Below, in pieces: positions 32,401-43,489 of a stretch of 44,337 nucleotides of DNA; the first letter of the stretch is position 1, and every line of letters begins with the position of its first letter. The position numbers and the translations under genes are program-made. A model generated the notes under the pieces. It was not told where the DNA came from. It saw nothing but the letters and a program-made list of their open reading frames with translations, and made no database searches. Where the stretch lies: NCBI GenBank assembly GCA_003427395.1, contig BFEA01000389.1, positions 31,092-75,428 on the forward strand. Reading direction: 5' to 3'. The DNA is from Chara braunii. Its lineage: Eukaryota; Streptophyta; Charophyceae; Charales; Characeae.

Positions 32401-33079
32401 AAGAAAGGGTCAAAAAAAAAAAAACGGACACATTTTGAACACAACAAAGCGTATGCGTGAGAAAGTAATTACGAACAGCAATGTTGAACCGTATAAACGA
32501 ATTGAATTCTTAAGATATATTGAAAACAATCGTTTTCAATGACGATCGAAAATGTTCTTCACATATCGTTCATGGTTGTCGAAATCAAAGTCCACTTGAG
32601 AATAATGGCTCCTATCTTCTTTCGAGTAACGGGAATATCATTATAAGAAAAACGAAATGACAGTCCAACTCCACGCTTCAAAAGGGGAGCAAACATCAAC
32701 ATCAATACTCCGCAACTTGCTTCATTATCCTTTCTAGGAACCTCAACCGAAGACTTAATGCTTCATTATCGAGGTAACACAAAATGATGCTTAATAAATG
32801 AATAAAAAATGTATAACTCCAACTACAAGGTGAAATGAGTCGATAAGCTCCAACACATTGTTTAAGAAGTTTATGGATTAAAAAACCTAATGGTCATTAT
32901 CTTTATGTACAAGTATAAATACAAGGTCGTATGTCGGTACCACACAAAGCATTGGTAGATAAGTTGGGTACTCGATGCCGAGCAAGAGAACACAAAATTG
33001 ACATTTTAGAGAGCTAGTAGTTGTACGTTAGGTTTAGGTGGGTACAAGTCAATAAGTCTAAGTCTAGGGCCTGTACGGG

Positions 33080-33180
33080 CAATATCAGAGTCGCACGACC
33101 AGGAGGTCATCGCCTGAAAGGGAGGAGGTACCGGTTGCTTGGAGGTCGCACGACCTGGAGGTCATCGCCTAAAAGGCAAG
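33080..33180. repeat. Two direct copies of about 32 bp (GTCGCACGACC ... GAGGTCATCGCCT)
   Basis: Copies at about 33089-33120 and 33147-33178 differ at two or three bases. The first half is partly self-complementary (GTCGCACGAC). No coding context is evident. Confidence 0.8.
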
Positions 33181-34543
33181 CAATCCGCTATATCTCTTGG
33201 AGGAGCAAAGAGCTCCTCCTAATTCTACATTGTGCAAGTTTGGCAACACACTTCTTGGAACGCAGGCTGGAGCACCGCCGCGGTGGAGGAAGGAGTGCCC
33301 AGGTCCCCACCATGGCTACGATGGAGTAGCATGAGCTGGAGGAGGAGGAAGATGGGGACTAGAAAGAGGGAGCACCAGAGGTACAGTAACTTACCTGGCT
33401 ATGGTGGAGACCATCTTCATCATCTTGGTGGGCGCTGCATCTGGAAGGCCCCGTATGGGGTAGAGCTACACCAAAAAGCTTTGAGGCATAGTCAGGCATG
33501 GCAACCTAAATAGAGCAGCCATAACTGCTTTGAGTTGTCTTTTGATTATGTGGGAAAAACCCTAGCAGTCCGCCATAACCTTAACCTTCAGGAAGAGAAA
33601 ATAGAAGGGTGGCCATGTCTATCGGTGAACCACATGTTGTACTTGCCGTAAAAGAGGGGACTCAAACATTGACTCAGGTCCAACTATTCAATAATATTAT
33701 TATTATTTATTGTTTAAATACGAGAGGAGGAGTGAAAAAGGAGGAGAGTGGCTAGCGACAAGAAAAAAATAATTATCATTGGTCTTTGTTGGTGTATATC
33801 TTCTTCTTCTTCTTCTTTCCCTCTCACCCCTCTCAGGTTCATTCAACTCTTTTGCAATTGGACGATATTGTGGTTTCTCATGAATTTGTCCTTCGGAATT
33901 GATTGGGATCATAACATTGGTATTATAATGGATTCTACTTGCTGGCGAGATTTGACTTGCTACCCTAATCCTAAGCTAAGTGGTTGAGGGCATGACTTCC
34001 AGTTAGGGTCAGTTCGACATTGGGAAGGGGACCAACGTGGTTTAGGGCAGCTGCCCCCACTAGCAGCTTGCAGGGTCGTGCTGGGTCAGCATTGTCCTTC
34101 CAGGTTGCTTGAGAGTGAGGTTGGGGTGGTGAGACATTTCGTGAAGACTTCATGCCATCGCTTGAGAGAGGAGATAGTGAGAGACAATCACACATGGAAT
34201 CAGATTCAAGGGAGAGACAACATAGGATTCGTGAAAACCCAACAACATGACAAAACCCAACATTTCGTATAGAGTGAAATACTAAAAGTCAAACAACTGT
34301 ATCTGATAAAAAAAAAAACAGCGTTTCGAACCTTTTCTCGAGAAGCGGGGCCAAAAACTGAGCAAAAAGTAAAATGATCGGCAAAATGTCCAGGAAAATC
34401 ATTTACAGCAAAGATCCTGTTATAGGACTATAACTCATTTTCAACATACCGACAAAAAGCAGAGCTTCGATAAAACAACTGCAAGGCAAAATCTAAAGTT
34501 GTAAAAAACTCAGTTCTAGTGAATACTCGTCGTATATAGGACT
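33181..34543. other. Intergenic, no gene recognised
   Basis: Short frames only. TTC trinucleotides at about 33800-33820 and scattered A-runs. Nothing else supportable. Confidence 0.5.
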
Positions 34544-35363
34544 ATACGCCGCAGAGCTAGGCACCGGGCGCCCAGAGCTGCACCCACCTGAACCCAACCG
34601 ACCCACAGGGTGATGGGTCGGATTTAGGTCTACATGGGCTATCTTGGCTGGGTTATGGGCGGGCGCAGCCAGCATGCCTTTCTGGGTGACGAGCGGGTGA
34701 AGATTTGACCTGGGTCACCCGTTGGGTGGGTGGCAGGCGGGTGATGGCTTGGCCTGGGTCACCCGAGCCATAAACCCAGAATGACTCGAAAATTATGCAA
34801 TACCCCTCCCCCCCCCCCATCCCCTCCCCTCCTTGTGTAGTACGTCGGGCTTGAGGTTGTATAGTGTCTGATTTAGTTGACGCTCCCCTGATGAAGTAAC
34901 GCCGGTGCAAAAGCAGTGCAGCTGCCCCTGTGCAAAAAAAAAAAATCTTGAAATATTTTCCTTTGAGAAGTTCGAGTTGCATTGTTGATGTTGCCATTGT
35001 TTTAATAATAGGATTTTAGATGTCTTTGTTGCAATGCTATGTTGCAGATGAAATCGTGATGGTGTAAGGGACGCGTGGGCAGGCGCGGGCAGAGGCGGGT
35101 GGGTGTGGGTGAAGAAAATTTAGGTATTGGACGTGGGCAGGTGATGATACTCTTACGGGTGCGGGCGGGTGTGGGTGAGGGTTTTTTTGGGGTCACGGGC
35201 GGATCGGGCGTGGGGCTGAAATTTTAGAAAATATTTTGGGTGGGTGGGGTTGTCTAAAAGTAAAAAATAAAATTCGTGGGCCGGGTGGATGGGGAAAAAA
35301 AAAAATTGGGCGAGTAGGGTCGAGGGTGAGGAAAAAAAAAAAATGCCCACCTCTAATACGCCG
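34544..35363. mobile_element. Non-autonomous hAT transposon (34552-35355) with 8-bp target duplication
   Basis: ATACGCCG flanks the element exactly at 34544-34551 and 35356-35363; 8-bp duplications are diagnostic of hAT elements among common plant DNA transposons. Ends are CAGAGCTAGGCA and, reverse-complemented, TAGAGGTGGGCA, 9 of 12 identical and close to the usual CAGAGGTGGGCA-like hAT terminus. Both subterminal regions are crowded with GGGTG/CGGGTG/CACCC words, typical hAT transposase-binding repeats. At 804 bp with no transposase frame it would depend on an enzyme encoded elsewhere. Confidence 0.88.
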
Positions 35364-37057
35364 TTCTCAACACATATTGAACAATATGGCAATTTTCAAG
35401 TTAGTATTAAAATCCTTGTCAAAAAATTATATGTGATGTAAAATAATAAAACAAACAACTTTTTTCTCGGAGGCACTTTTAGTTTCTTAGTCAAAATCAA
35501 GTAAGAAAACAAAAATAAAAAAAAACAAAACTTTAAAAAAGTAAAAATTTCATTTGAAAAAAAATATGTTTCCCTACAAAAAAGAGAACATGTTGGAGTG
35601 AACGTAGTTACAAGCAAGATAACATATTAGTCTGTTCACGAAACCCCCGAACATATTCGGCGTGCTACATGACTTATAGGATTATACACGCAATCTTTTG
35701 AGATAATAAAAAAAATGCATATTTCAATTCCTTACTAAACTGTGATTTAATTGGTAGTGATTTTATGTGAAAAATCGTGTGTTTTTCCTCGCCACTTCTA
35801 GTGGTTGTCAAAAAGTACCTTTTTATTGTGGTTGTTTTACTTCATGTGAAATCTTGCTCCAGTAGGAGACCTAAATATTGTACTTTTATAATCTTTAATA
35901 AATTTCGTTCAAACCCAACATTTTTTTTTGTTGGGTTTTCACGAATCCTATGTTACACTTGGTGACTTCAGGACTTCCCTCAAGTAGGCAAGCTTGAGGG
36001 AAAGCAGCCATTCGACATCTATGGACTGCAAGTTGCTACTTTGTTGTTCAACATCGACATGGAATCCGTCGTTGCATTTGGGTGTTGAAGTCAGACCTTT
36101 TTAAGAAATAGGAGGTCAAAAATATTATATGTGTATGGGTAGCATTTCAGGGGTCAGGAGGATCATATGAGAGGGGGGTGAGTTTTAATCATCTTGAACC
36201 TCAGGCCACTTAGGTAAGTGTCGTGCAACTAGGGGATGCCCATATGTGTGTGCATAATATTGATTGTCATGTTGAGGTTATTATGGGTTTCTTTCCTAAA
36301 TTCCTACTACTCTGCGGTCTTGATTATGTGTTTGAGTGTGTGAACTACTTAACCACCTGATGGGTGGAGAAATGAAGGATCTTGCTTTGGATGTCGAGTC
36401 CTTTTACAAAGCTTTGTCGTTTCATCTCTGAATGGTTGTGGTATGTAGATTCTATTCGAAAAATGAAATTCATATTTTAGTACGGTAGAAGCAGAAAGTA
36501 AGTACATGCAAAAGTAAGTCGACATGAGGTTTCTTTCGGTTGGGATTCGACCATGGCCTACGTGAGACTTGGCCCCAGCAAGGAGGACCCCTTGGACCAA
36601 AATCTATTAGACATTGGTTCATTGTCTTTTTAACTGCGATTTAGAGTTTGTTCTTTTGGCTATAATACTAGCTGTCAAGGGGATATCTGCTGAGATGTTC
36701 CACATGCTTTTATTGCACCGTTTGTGGCTTGACAAGCGCCTGCCACCTTGTACACCACTCAATTCTTAATTGTTGCTTGTCGTCACTCATTGTTTAGTTT
36801 GTGGTACGTTCAGAGAACTAATCAGACCGTACTTGAGGGGATCTCGTATTCGGACTAATCAAGTTGATTCCCTGGATCAGACCTCGAAACAAGAGATGCA
36901 AGACATGATTGTTTCCCTTTGTTTATAAGCTATTAAACAGTGTGCTTGCCAATAATCGTGTTAAACACGATGATCAACACATTACCAATACTCCTGCAAT
37001 AACTCATCACTCATCGACAACCAAAGTAAATTAAACACCCACACCCCCGTTAAGATT
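35364..37057. other. Intergenic, AT-rich, no gene recognised
   Basis: AT-rich from 35.4 to 36.0 kb with many A runs, then mixed composition. No frame longer than about 80 codons and no recognisable motif. A B-box-like GGTCGAATCCC on the minus strand near 36546 has no convincing partner A box. Confidence 0.5.
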
Positions 37058-37132
37058 CAAACCAACAAGACCCCACTGGAGCCAAACCAACAAGACCCCA
37101 CTGGAGCCACACCAACAAGACTCCCATTGAGC
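37058..37132. repeat. Three tandem copies of a 25-bp unit
   Basis: The unit CAAACCAACAAGACCCCACT plus GGAGC is repeated at 37058, 37083 and 37108. The first two are identical; the third carries a few changes. It lies just outside the left LTR. Confidence 0.9.
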
Positions 37133-37177
37133 TTGAACTTTCCTGCGAGAAATTCGGGGTATATTTGTAAGGTATTG

Positions 37178-38334
37178 TGGCCTACTGCGCAGCCACACAG
37201 GCACGCTCAGCGTTTTTAGCCTAAAAGCCTGAAAACAAGGGCTTACAGGCCCTGTGTCATTTCAGCCTGAAAGCCTGAAAACGAGGGTCTTGAGGCCCTT
37301 TGTCGTTTCAGCCTAAAACAGGGCCTTCCATGCCCTGAGTCTTTTCAGCCTGAAACAGAGGGCCATTTTCAGACCTTCATACGATCGACCTGCCCTCAAA
37401 CTTAGGCACCAGACCAGGGTTTTAGCACAGACCATTTTTGACCGTTTTCAAGACAACCTTTGGTTGCCTTTGGTTGAACTTCAACGCCAGGGTCTGACAC
37501 GTTTTGGCATTGGCAAGAGCAGCCTCCTGGACGGGCCAACACTATATAAGACTGGCCCGCCCTACAGATTGCAGACAGTCACGAGGTAGTTCATAGGAAC
37601 TTCCCAGGCACTTCACGTGCAGGAGGCAGGAGGCATTCTTCAGGATTCGGCAGCAGCACTATAGAGGAGCGCTACAGTAGTAGTAGTAGCGTTACCAGTA
37701 GCCTTCAACGCTGGGCGCTATCAGGAGCTAGAGTAGTAGTGGAGAGAGAGAGGTGGTTGGCGGAGGCCAGGGAGACTTACCTGTGGCGCCATAGCTCCAG
37801 CTTCGTCTTCGATGTACCTGCAACAAGGCGCCACCTTCACAGGCTAGTACCGGACTGAGAAAGAGAGAGAGAGAGAGATTTCTTCTTCCTCTTCTAAGTC
37901 CACTATCTCCTCCTCCCCCTCTCGATACCTGACTTCTAAGTATCTGCAGACTACGAGAGAGAGAGAGAGATTTGGGTTAAGACTCGACATTGGGATTCAT
38001 ACATATGGGTCCAGACTCGACATTGGGATTCAGACATTTGACATGGGATTATTAGGGACCTGTATCGAAGACTTGGTGTTGACGACATTCCCATATTCCT
38101 CTCTTCTTCATCTCACCCCCCTCTTCTTCGTATGTGTATGGTTGGGGACTGGCGCTTTCTTCCTGTGTGAGCGTCTGGCTCCTTCAGACCATGGAATGAT
38201 GATGATGTATGTCTGGTCTGCATGGCAACGTTGATTGTTCGGATCATTGGTATTTAAGCCTTCAGTTTTGCTATCTTGTACTATGTGAGAGAGGTCGGTT
38301 CTTGTTCTTGTCTGCACCTTTACAGTATGTGACA
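37178..38334 (+). repeat. Left LTR
   Basis: Starts TGGCCTAC and ends TGACA, giving the TG...CA ends of LTRs, and aligns with 43490 onward. U3 carries four diverged units of about 40 bp with self-complementary words such as AGGGCCTT-CC-AGGCCCT (37219-37380). A TATA box follows at 37543-37549. A short (GA)n lies at about 37957-37971. Confidence 0.9.
37543..37549 (+). promoter_or_regulatory. TATA box of the left LTR
   Basis: TATATAA in the context GGCCAACACTATATAAG. The same box is kept in the right LTR at 43855-43861. It probably drives retrotransposon transcription from the U3/R boundary. Confidence 0.75.
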
Positions 38335-38337
38335 GTT

Positions 38338-38349
38338 TGGTATCGGAGC
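38338..38349 (+). other. Primer-binding site, initiator-Met tRNA type
   Basis: TGGTATCGGAGC lies 3 nt after the LTR end and differs at one position from the plant initiator-methionine tRNA primer site TGGTATCAGAGC. Minus-strand DNA synthesis would start here. Confidence 0.88.
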
Positions 38350-38412
38350 GGACCTCTCAATCAGAGGATCCTCCCAATCAAGTAGCCAACTTGCTTGATC
38401 TATTGATTGTTG

Positions 38413-38413
<1 letters not shown>

Positions 38414-38449
<36 letters not shown>
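38414..38449. repeat. (GATT)n tetranucleotide repeat
   Basis: About eight GATT units in the retrotransposon leader, directly upstream of the 33-bp tandem array. Confidence 0.95.
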
Positions 38450-38450
<1 letters not shown>

Positions 38451-38520
38451 TATTAGTAAATCAAGTAAGACTTCGTCAAATCTTTACAATTTTTTTTTTT
38501 CTTTCTCACAACAAATATCT

Positions 38521-38871
38521 GAAAATTATTGATAATAAAATTTCGTTTTATCTGAAAATTTCTGATACTAACATTTCGTTTTATTTGAAAATTTCAGATA
38601 TTATCATTTCGTTTTATCTGAAAACTTCTGATATTAGCATTTCGTTTTATCTAGAAATTTATGATATTAGCATTTTGTTTTATCTGAAAATTTTTGATAT
38701 TAACATTTCGTTTTATCTAAAAATTAATGATCTTAGCATTTCGTTTTCACGCAACAAATATCTGAAAATTTATGATAGTAGCATTTCGTTTCCTTAATAT
38801 TTGCATTCGAAAGTTTATTATATTTGCATACATAGCCGAAAATTTCTCATGTTAGCATTTCGTTTTCTAGG
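38521..38871 (+). repeat. Nine tandem 33-bp units in the retrotransposon leader
   Basis: Units of exactly 33 bp (GAAAATTTCTGATATTAGCA then TTTCGTTTTATCT, with variation) run from 38521 to 38718. Units seven to nine carry extra spacer. Because 33 is divisible by three, one plus frame (38438-38797, 119 codons) stays open as an 11-residue repeat of the ISFYLKISDIN type. I regard the reading frame as possibly incidental. The array lies between the primer-binding site and gag, where packaging or translation signals are expected. Confidence 0.9.
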
Positions 38872-39389
38872 CATATTAGGATAACGATAGGGGTTGTCAT
38901 ATTCTCGGAGACTAGAATTATTCTTCCGAAAGTGGAACCTCCACTTTATTTAGCGCAATTTTGTTTTTCACAATCGCATTTTTTTGAAAACTGAAACTTT
39001 GTGGAACCTTGCTTAGATCTCGCTCATAGTACCACTCTGAAATGCCTCACTCATAGTAGATCGACAGAAAAAAAAAAAAAAAAAAAAAGCGGGGGTGATC
39101 CTATTCTTTTATTTTTATTTTTGTTTTTTATTCTGTTGATTAGGACTGGGAGGAAAGGACAGTTTGGTTGGTTACCTACCCGCGTTTTTCTTCCCAACCA
39201 ACCGTTTGCATGCATTCCCGATTTGGTACAGCGCCACATCAGCAGTGCCACGTCAACAGTGCCACGTCAGTAGTGCCACGTCAGCAGTGCCCCGCCACCA
39301 TGACGGTCTAAAATCGGGGCATGCTAGGCCAACTGGGCAATGAACCCATTGTTGAGTAACGACAACGGTTCCAGGCTTAGCTCGCACCG

Positions 39390-40870
39390 ATCGAGGCTGA
39401 TGAACAACGTCAGGCGACAGCCGAGGCTGCCCGCCTACGGGCTGAAGCAACGACAATAACTGAAAAACAGCGACTACAGGCCGAAGCAGACGCAGATACC
39501 CAGGCACGCCGCAAGGAGGCCCAGGATCTGCTACAACGGCACGAAACTATCAACATCGAAAAGCTCAAGTTCTGGCATTGTGAACCATTCGATCACCACG
39601 AAGACGTGACACCGGAAGAGCAACATAAGGTGTTTCTTGCCAAACTCGTGACCCGGTTGGTGTACACTTGTAACCACCTGCAGTCCGAGCTGGCGAATCT
39701 CCGACGGGCGGTGCGGAACCATAAGGATCTGCACGAGGATGCTACACGGGCACTTGATTCCCGTGTACAGGACTTGGAGCAAGTCGCACGAAGACTAGAT
39801 GTTGGCGAGTCCCGCAATGCACCCTCTACCCGCCAATTGGAGGAACGAGTTGACCACGTAGTCACAATGCACGACGACATCAGCACGTTCGCCGCACCAG
39901 CCACAATCAGCAAGCAGTTGGACACCTTGAAGACCAGGGTTCAACAACAACACCAAGTGCCCAACAAGGATGGCAACACCAGTGCGCAGCACTACAGGAT
40001 GCCGACATTCCGCATCGATAAGTTCGATGATTATACGCATCAAGACCCAGTCCCCTGGTGGGAGGGCTTTACAACGGAACATCGGATTCTTTTTGTCCCC
40101 GAGCACTTGTACATCAGCGCGTTGTTCCTCAACTCAAAAGGCGGATGCTAGATCTGGCTCAGCCACCTGGCAACCATCCACGGCGTCCAAGTCGCAGATC
40201 TCTATAAGAAGATCTCTTGGGATGAGTTGCCGAAACTATGGAAGAAGCGGTTCATCGTGGACGACGCCCCAACGCTAGCCATCAACCGCCTCTTCAGCAT
40301 GACTCAAGGCAACACACCAACGCGTGACTGGCTCACGGAATGGCAAAAGATCGTGGCAACACCCGATCTCGAGTTGCCATTTTCGCATCTACGCCGATAG
40401 TTCTACAACCGGTCATGTGGCGCCTGGAGCCTCGCACTTGGTAAACGCGAACAATACACGACCTTCGCCCAAATCATCGACAAGGCAAGGGAGATCATCA
40501 AGACCAACAAGGCGGTTGCACACGAAAAGTAAGCGTGGCAGCCAACCTATGTGGAGAAAGGAAAATTTGGTCCGCGTCCGCAGCATGTCGCTGCAGTCCA
40601 GCCGGACAAGATTGTGAAAGACCTGGCAGCCACCCCAGCATCACGTGAGGGAGATCAGGTCGCCGCTGTCCACTCGCGAAGCAACAACAACTCCCGAGGA
40701 AAAGGGAAGGCATAACTGCATCGCCGACCGGAAACGGACAGCCAGCACCATGGGTCAAGTTTCACTTGACCGAGGCCGAATACAAGTGGCGTGACCGATA
40801 TGGCTGCTGCTGCTGGTGCAACAGCACCAAGCACAAGACCTCCCTTTGCATGGATCAAGGTAAGGAGGAT
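39390..40870 (+). pseudogene. gag: Retrotransposon gag, with CCHC zinc knuckle
   Basis: The N-terminal part is Ala/Glu/Arg-rich and probably coiled coil (EAARLRAEA type, about 39410-39540). A longer open part, 39606-40151, includes the phrase RMPTFRIDKFDDYTHQDPVP typical of capsid regions and ends at a stop (40149-40151). Capsid-like coding resumes after it (IWLSHLATIHG). More stops follow, near 40400 and 40532, and near 40710 an open frame is lost. A zinc knuckle with exact C-x2-C-x4-H-x4-C spacing lies at 40809-40850, downstream of a basic Arg/Ser/Asn-rich linker. Gag would form the particle and bind the RNA. It cannot be made full-length from this copy. Confidence 0.85.
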
Positions 40871-40872
40871 GT

Positions 40873-41712
40873 TTGGTGTCGCATCAACTCGGGAAACTGA
40901 GTTGCGCGGGAGGTGAGGCGACTCCACCTCTCACTCCGCCAGATTCTGCCGCCTTGCTAGCGGCCTCCTACACATCTGGGGAGGATGCGAATGTCGTGAG
41001 TCCTCGGTTCACTTACGAGGATTATGTTGTCCACTTCGTCCCACCGTTGGACCAACCACTCCACGTGCAACAATCCACCGCATGCACGGTTTCACCACCA
41101 TCGACAACCGATTCGGCAGCTTCGCCGGCATCTATCGTCGGGGATTTGACGTCATGGTCAAGACTTGAAGAGCTCGATCCGTTGATGTTTGCGAACTTCC
41201 AATGGATTCCCCTTCCCCCGTTCGGTCGATTGTCGAAACCACATTGCAATATTGTCATGGCACAATTGCGGGATTACTTGCACACTCCAATACCAACTCC
41301 GTTGATGGACGCCAGAGTAAAGGTTGTCGACCTTCACGACTACCTTACGAAGATCGACCGCGAGTTGAAGACACAACTGTACGATGACATCGATGCACCA
41401 TTGTTATACATACGCATTCAGATTGGAGAGGCGACCTGCAACACTTTGATCGATTGCGGAGCTACTCGCAACTATATGAGCCAAGACTTTATGGTACGCA
41501 CTGGCCTTAGGCCTTGCGTTCGGAGGAAGCCGCAGCCCACGCAGGTCACGTTGGCCGACGATCACATGCACAATCAATCGACCGGTGCATTGATGTCGTC
41601 CCCGTGTACTTTGCCCCGCATGCAAGCGAGGCCGTGTCCTTCAATATTTTGGACACCAAGTTCGATACGATCTTGGGCATGTCATGGCTGTGAAGCGAGG
41701 ATCACCCGGTGA
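40873..41712 (+). pseudogene. pol: Retrotransposon pol, linker and aspartic protease
   Basis: 279 open codons. The N-terminal 180 are a Pro/Ser/Thr-rich linker. The retropepsin segment starts near 41408 (YIRIQIGEATCNTLID) and carries the active-site triplet Asp-Cys-Gly-Ala-Thr at 41452-41466, where most family members have Asp-Ser-Gly or Asp-Thr-Gly. The segment ILGMSW near the C terminus, reached after a frameshift near 41640, matches the second conserved part of the retropepsin fold. The protease would cut Gag-Pol. Whether the Cys is a decay mutation or a trait of this element family cannot be told from one copy. Confidence 0.82.
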
Positions 41713-41764
41713 ACTTCTTCCACCTCACTGTTCACGTTCGTGATTAGAACGAAGTACTAGTCCC

Positions 41765-42780
41765 ATGCGCGGTGCCTCCTCCTCATCCTTAATCAGCTGC
41801 CACGTGGTGTCCACCACAAACATTCGAGCTTCCATCATCAAGGATGACATCGAGGAGATGGGGGTGTGTTTTCCCCACGTCCTCCCTGCCCATGACATTC
41901 CATCCACAGACTCATTACCGGACCCACGCATCACCGAGCTTGTCGACGGCTATAGCGACGTGTTCGAAGCCCCCACAGAGTAGTACCGGATCGACCCATA
42001 CGCCACTAGATCATCCTCGAGGTCGGGGTCGTACCTCCGCGTGGTTGCATCTACCGCAGAGGCGAGGAATAGTTAAGTGTGCTACGGGCACAACTCGACG
42101 ACCTTCTCGACGACCTCCTTCGCCATACGGTGCACCCATTCTCTTTGTCCAGAAGAAGAACAAGGATTTGCGGTTGTGCAGCGATTATCGCAAGCTCAAT
42201 GCGCAAACCATCAAGTTCGCCGACCCTCTTCCGCGCATCGACGACCTCCTCGAACGGCTGTGTGACGCCAAGTTCTTCTCCAAGCTTGACCTCAAATCGG
42301 AATATCACCAACTCGAGATCCGGCAGGAGGACCGCTACAAGACTGTGTTTAAGACGCGATGTGGGCATTTCGAATGACTGGTTATGCCTTTTGGCCTTAC
42401 GAATGCCCCGACCACATTCCAAGCGGTTATGACAACAGAGTTTTGACACATCGTGGATAGATTTGTACTTATCTACCTCGACAACATCTTGGTGTACAGC
42501 CGAAGTTTGAACGAGCATGTGGAGCACCTGTGTACCGTTTTTGAGTGGCTACGACAAGCCAAGTACAAAACCAACTGTGACAAATGCGAATTCGCGCGGC
42601 AAGAGCTGGAGTACTTGGGACATTATGTGACGCCATAAGACATCCGTCTGCTTGCGGACAAAATCGAGGCCATCCGCGCATGGCCCGAGCCCACCAACAC
42701 CTCGGACGTTCGCTCATTCATGGGGTTCGCGGGCTACTATCAACGCTTCATCACCGGGTACTGAAGGATTGCCGCGCTGG
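41765..42780 (+). pseudogene. pol: Retrotransposon pol, reverse transcriptase
   Basis: Recognisable RT motifs: [39 protein letters not shown] (motif A Asp present), then a stop at 42375-42377 where this family has Trp, MPFGLTNAP, and YLDN at 42474-42485 in place of YLDD. The third catalytic carboxylate is therefore lost. Further stops lie in the thumb (about 42638 and 42764). The segment ends with GFAGYYQRFI, the usual boundary with RNase H, but RNase H does not follow. Confidence 0.9.
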
Positions 42781-43200
42781 TCGGAAAGGCCGTATCTTCG
42801 CTAATCTTCTCATACCACGGACAACCGCATAGGCGCTGCTTGCTCCCCCGGTTCCGTTCGGAAGTACTGGGAATTGTTGACTCAAGCCCGTGTGAACATG
42901 CAAAAGGCTCAAGTTCGCATGCAACATCAAGCCAACAGGCGTCGCGTGCCATGTCCCATCCGCGCCAGTGATTTGGTTTGGGTCTCCACTGAAGAGTTTG
43001 CACTCGACTAGGATGTTTTGCGCAAACTACTCCCCAAGTAGTTTGGACCATCAGCCGCGGGCGATGAGCCCGATGGCCCCTTATTTGTAATCAACATCCC
43101 CCCGCATCTGACGGTCCATCCCGTCTTTCACGCCTCGAAGAGGCGACATATACACCAGCTAAGAGCGACGACTTCCCGGGCTGACGATAACAAGATCCTC
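42781..43200 (+). pseudogene. pol: Retrotransposon pol, integrase C-terminal remnant
   Basis: After about 80 bp of unassignable junction sequence (42781-42860), the frame reads ARVNMQKAQVRMQHQANRRR, then DLVWVSTEEF, FGPS and HPVFHAS, the standard series at the integrase C terminus of Ty3/gypsy elements. RNase H, the zinc-binding HHCC domain and the D-D-E core are absent, which implies an internal deletion of over 1.5 kb. Stops occur near 43009 and 43039. Confidence 0.82.
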
Positions 43201-43220
43201 CATCTATGGATGGTCATCAG

Positions 43221-43373
43221 GAAGTTGACCACGTCATCACAGATCGCAAATACGACAGCAAGCCTCGATAGTACAAAGTTATATTCAAAGCGTGCGATCC
43301 CGACAACACTCGATGGATTTCAGGAGCAGATTTAAAAGCATCCGCACCGCTGATCTATGCTTTGTACGAGTGA
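43221..43373 (+). pseudogene. Chromodomain-like tail of the integrase
   Basis: Reads VDHVITDRKYDSKPR, a stop, YKVIFKACDPDNTRWI, then ADLKASAPLIYALYE and a terminal stop. Spacing and residues fit a chromodomain: an initial VDxVIxDR strand, YxVxFKxC in place of YLVKWKGY, a TRWI for TWEP, and a C-terminal helix. Chromodomains steer chromovirus integration to marked chromatin. Two of the three aromatic cage positions look altered, so methyl-lysine binding is doubtful. Confidence 0.65.
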
Positions 43374-43475
43374 CAAAGGTTAGCTCAGGGAACTTCACGA
43401 CCTGCCCCTCCCACCCGGACTGTGGTCCCTACCTCAGATAGAGAGCTTCGCCCTCGCAGGTAAGCTCGGTCTTTC

Positions 43476-43489
43476 AAGGAGGGGGGGGG
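43476..43489 (+). other. Polypurine tract
   Basis: AAGGAGGGGGGGGG ends directly at the first base of the right LTR. It is the expected primer site for plus-strand DNA synthesis. Confidence 0.85.

Noticed and set aside
38438-38797. Small leader protein in the retrotransposon
   Set aside because: The frame exists only because the tandem unit is 33 bp; without comparison among copies there is no reason to call a gene.
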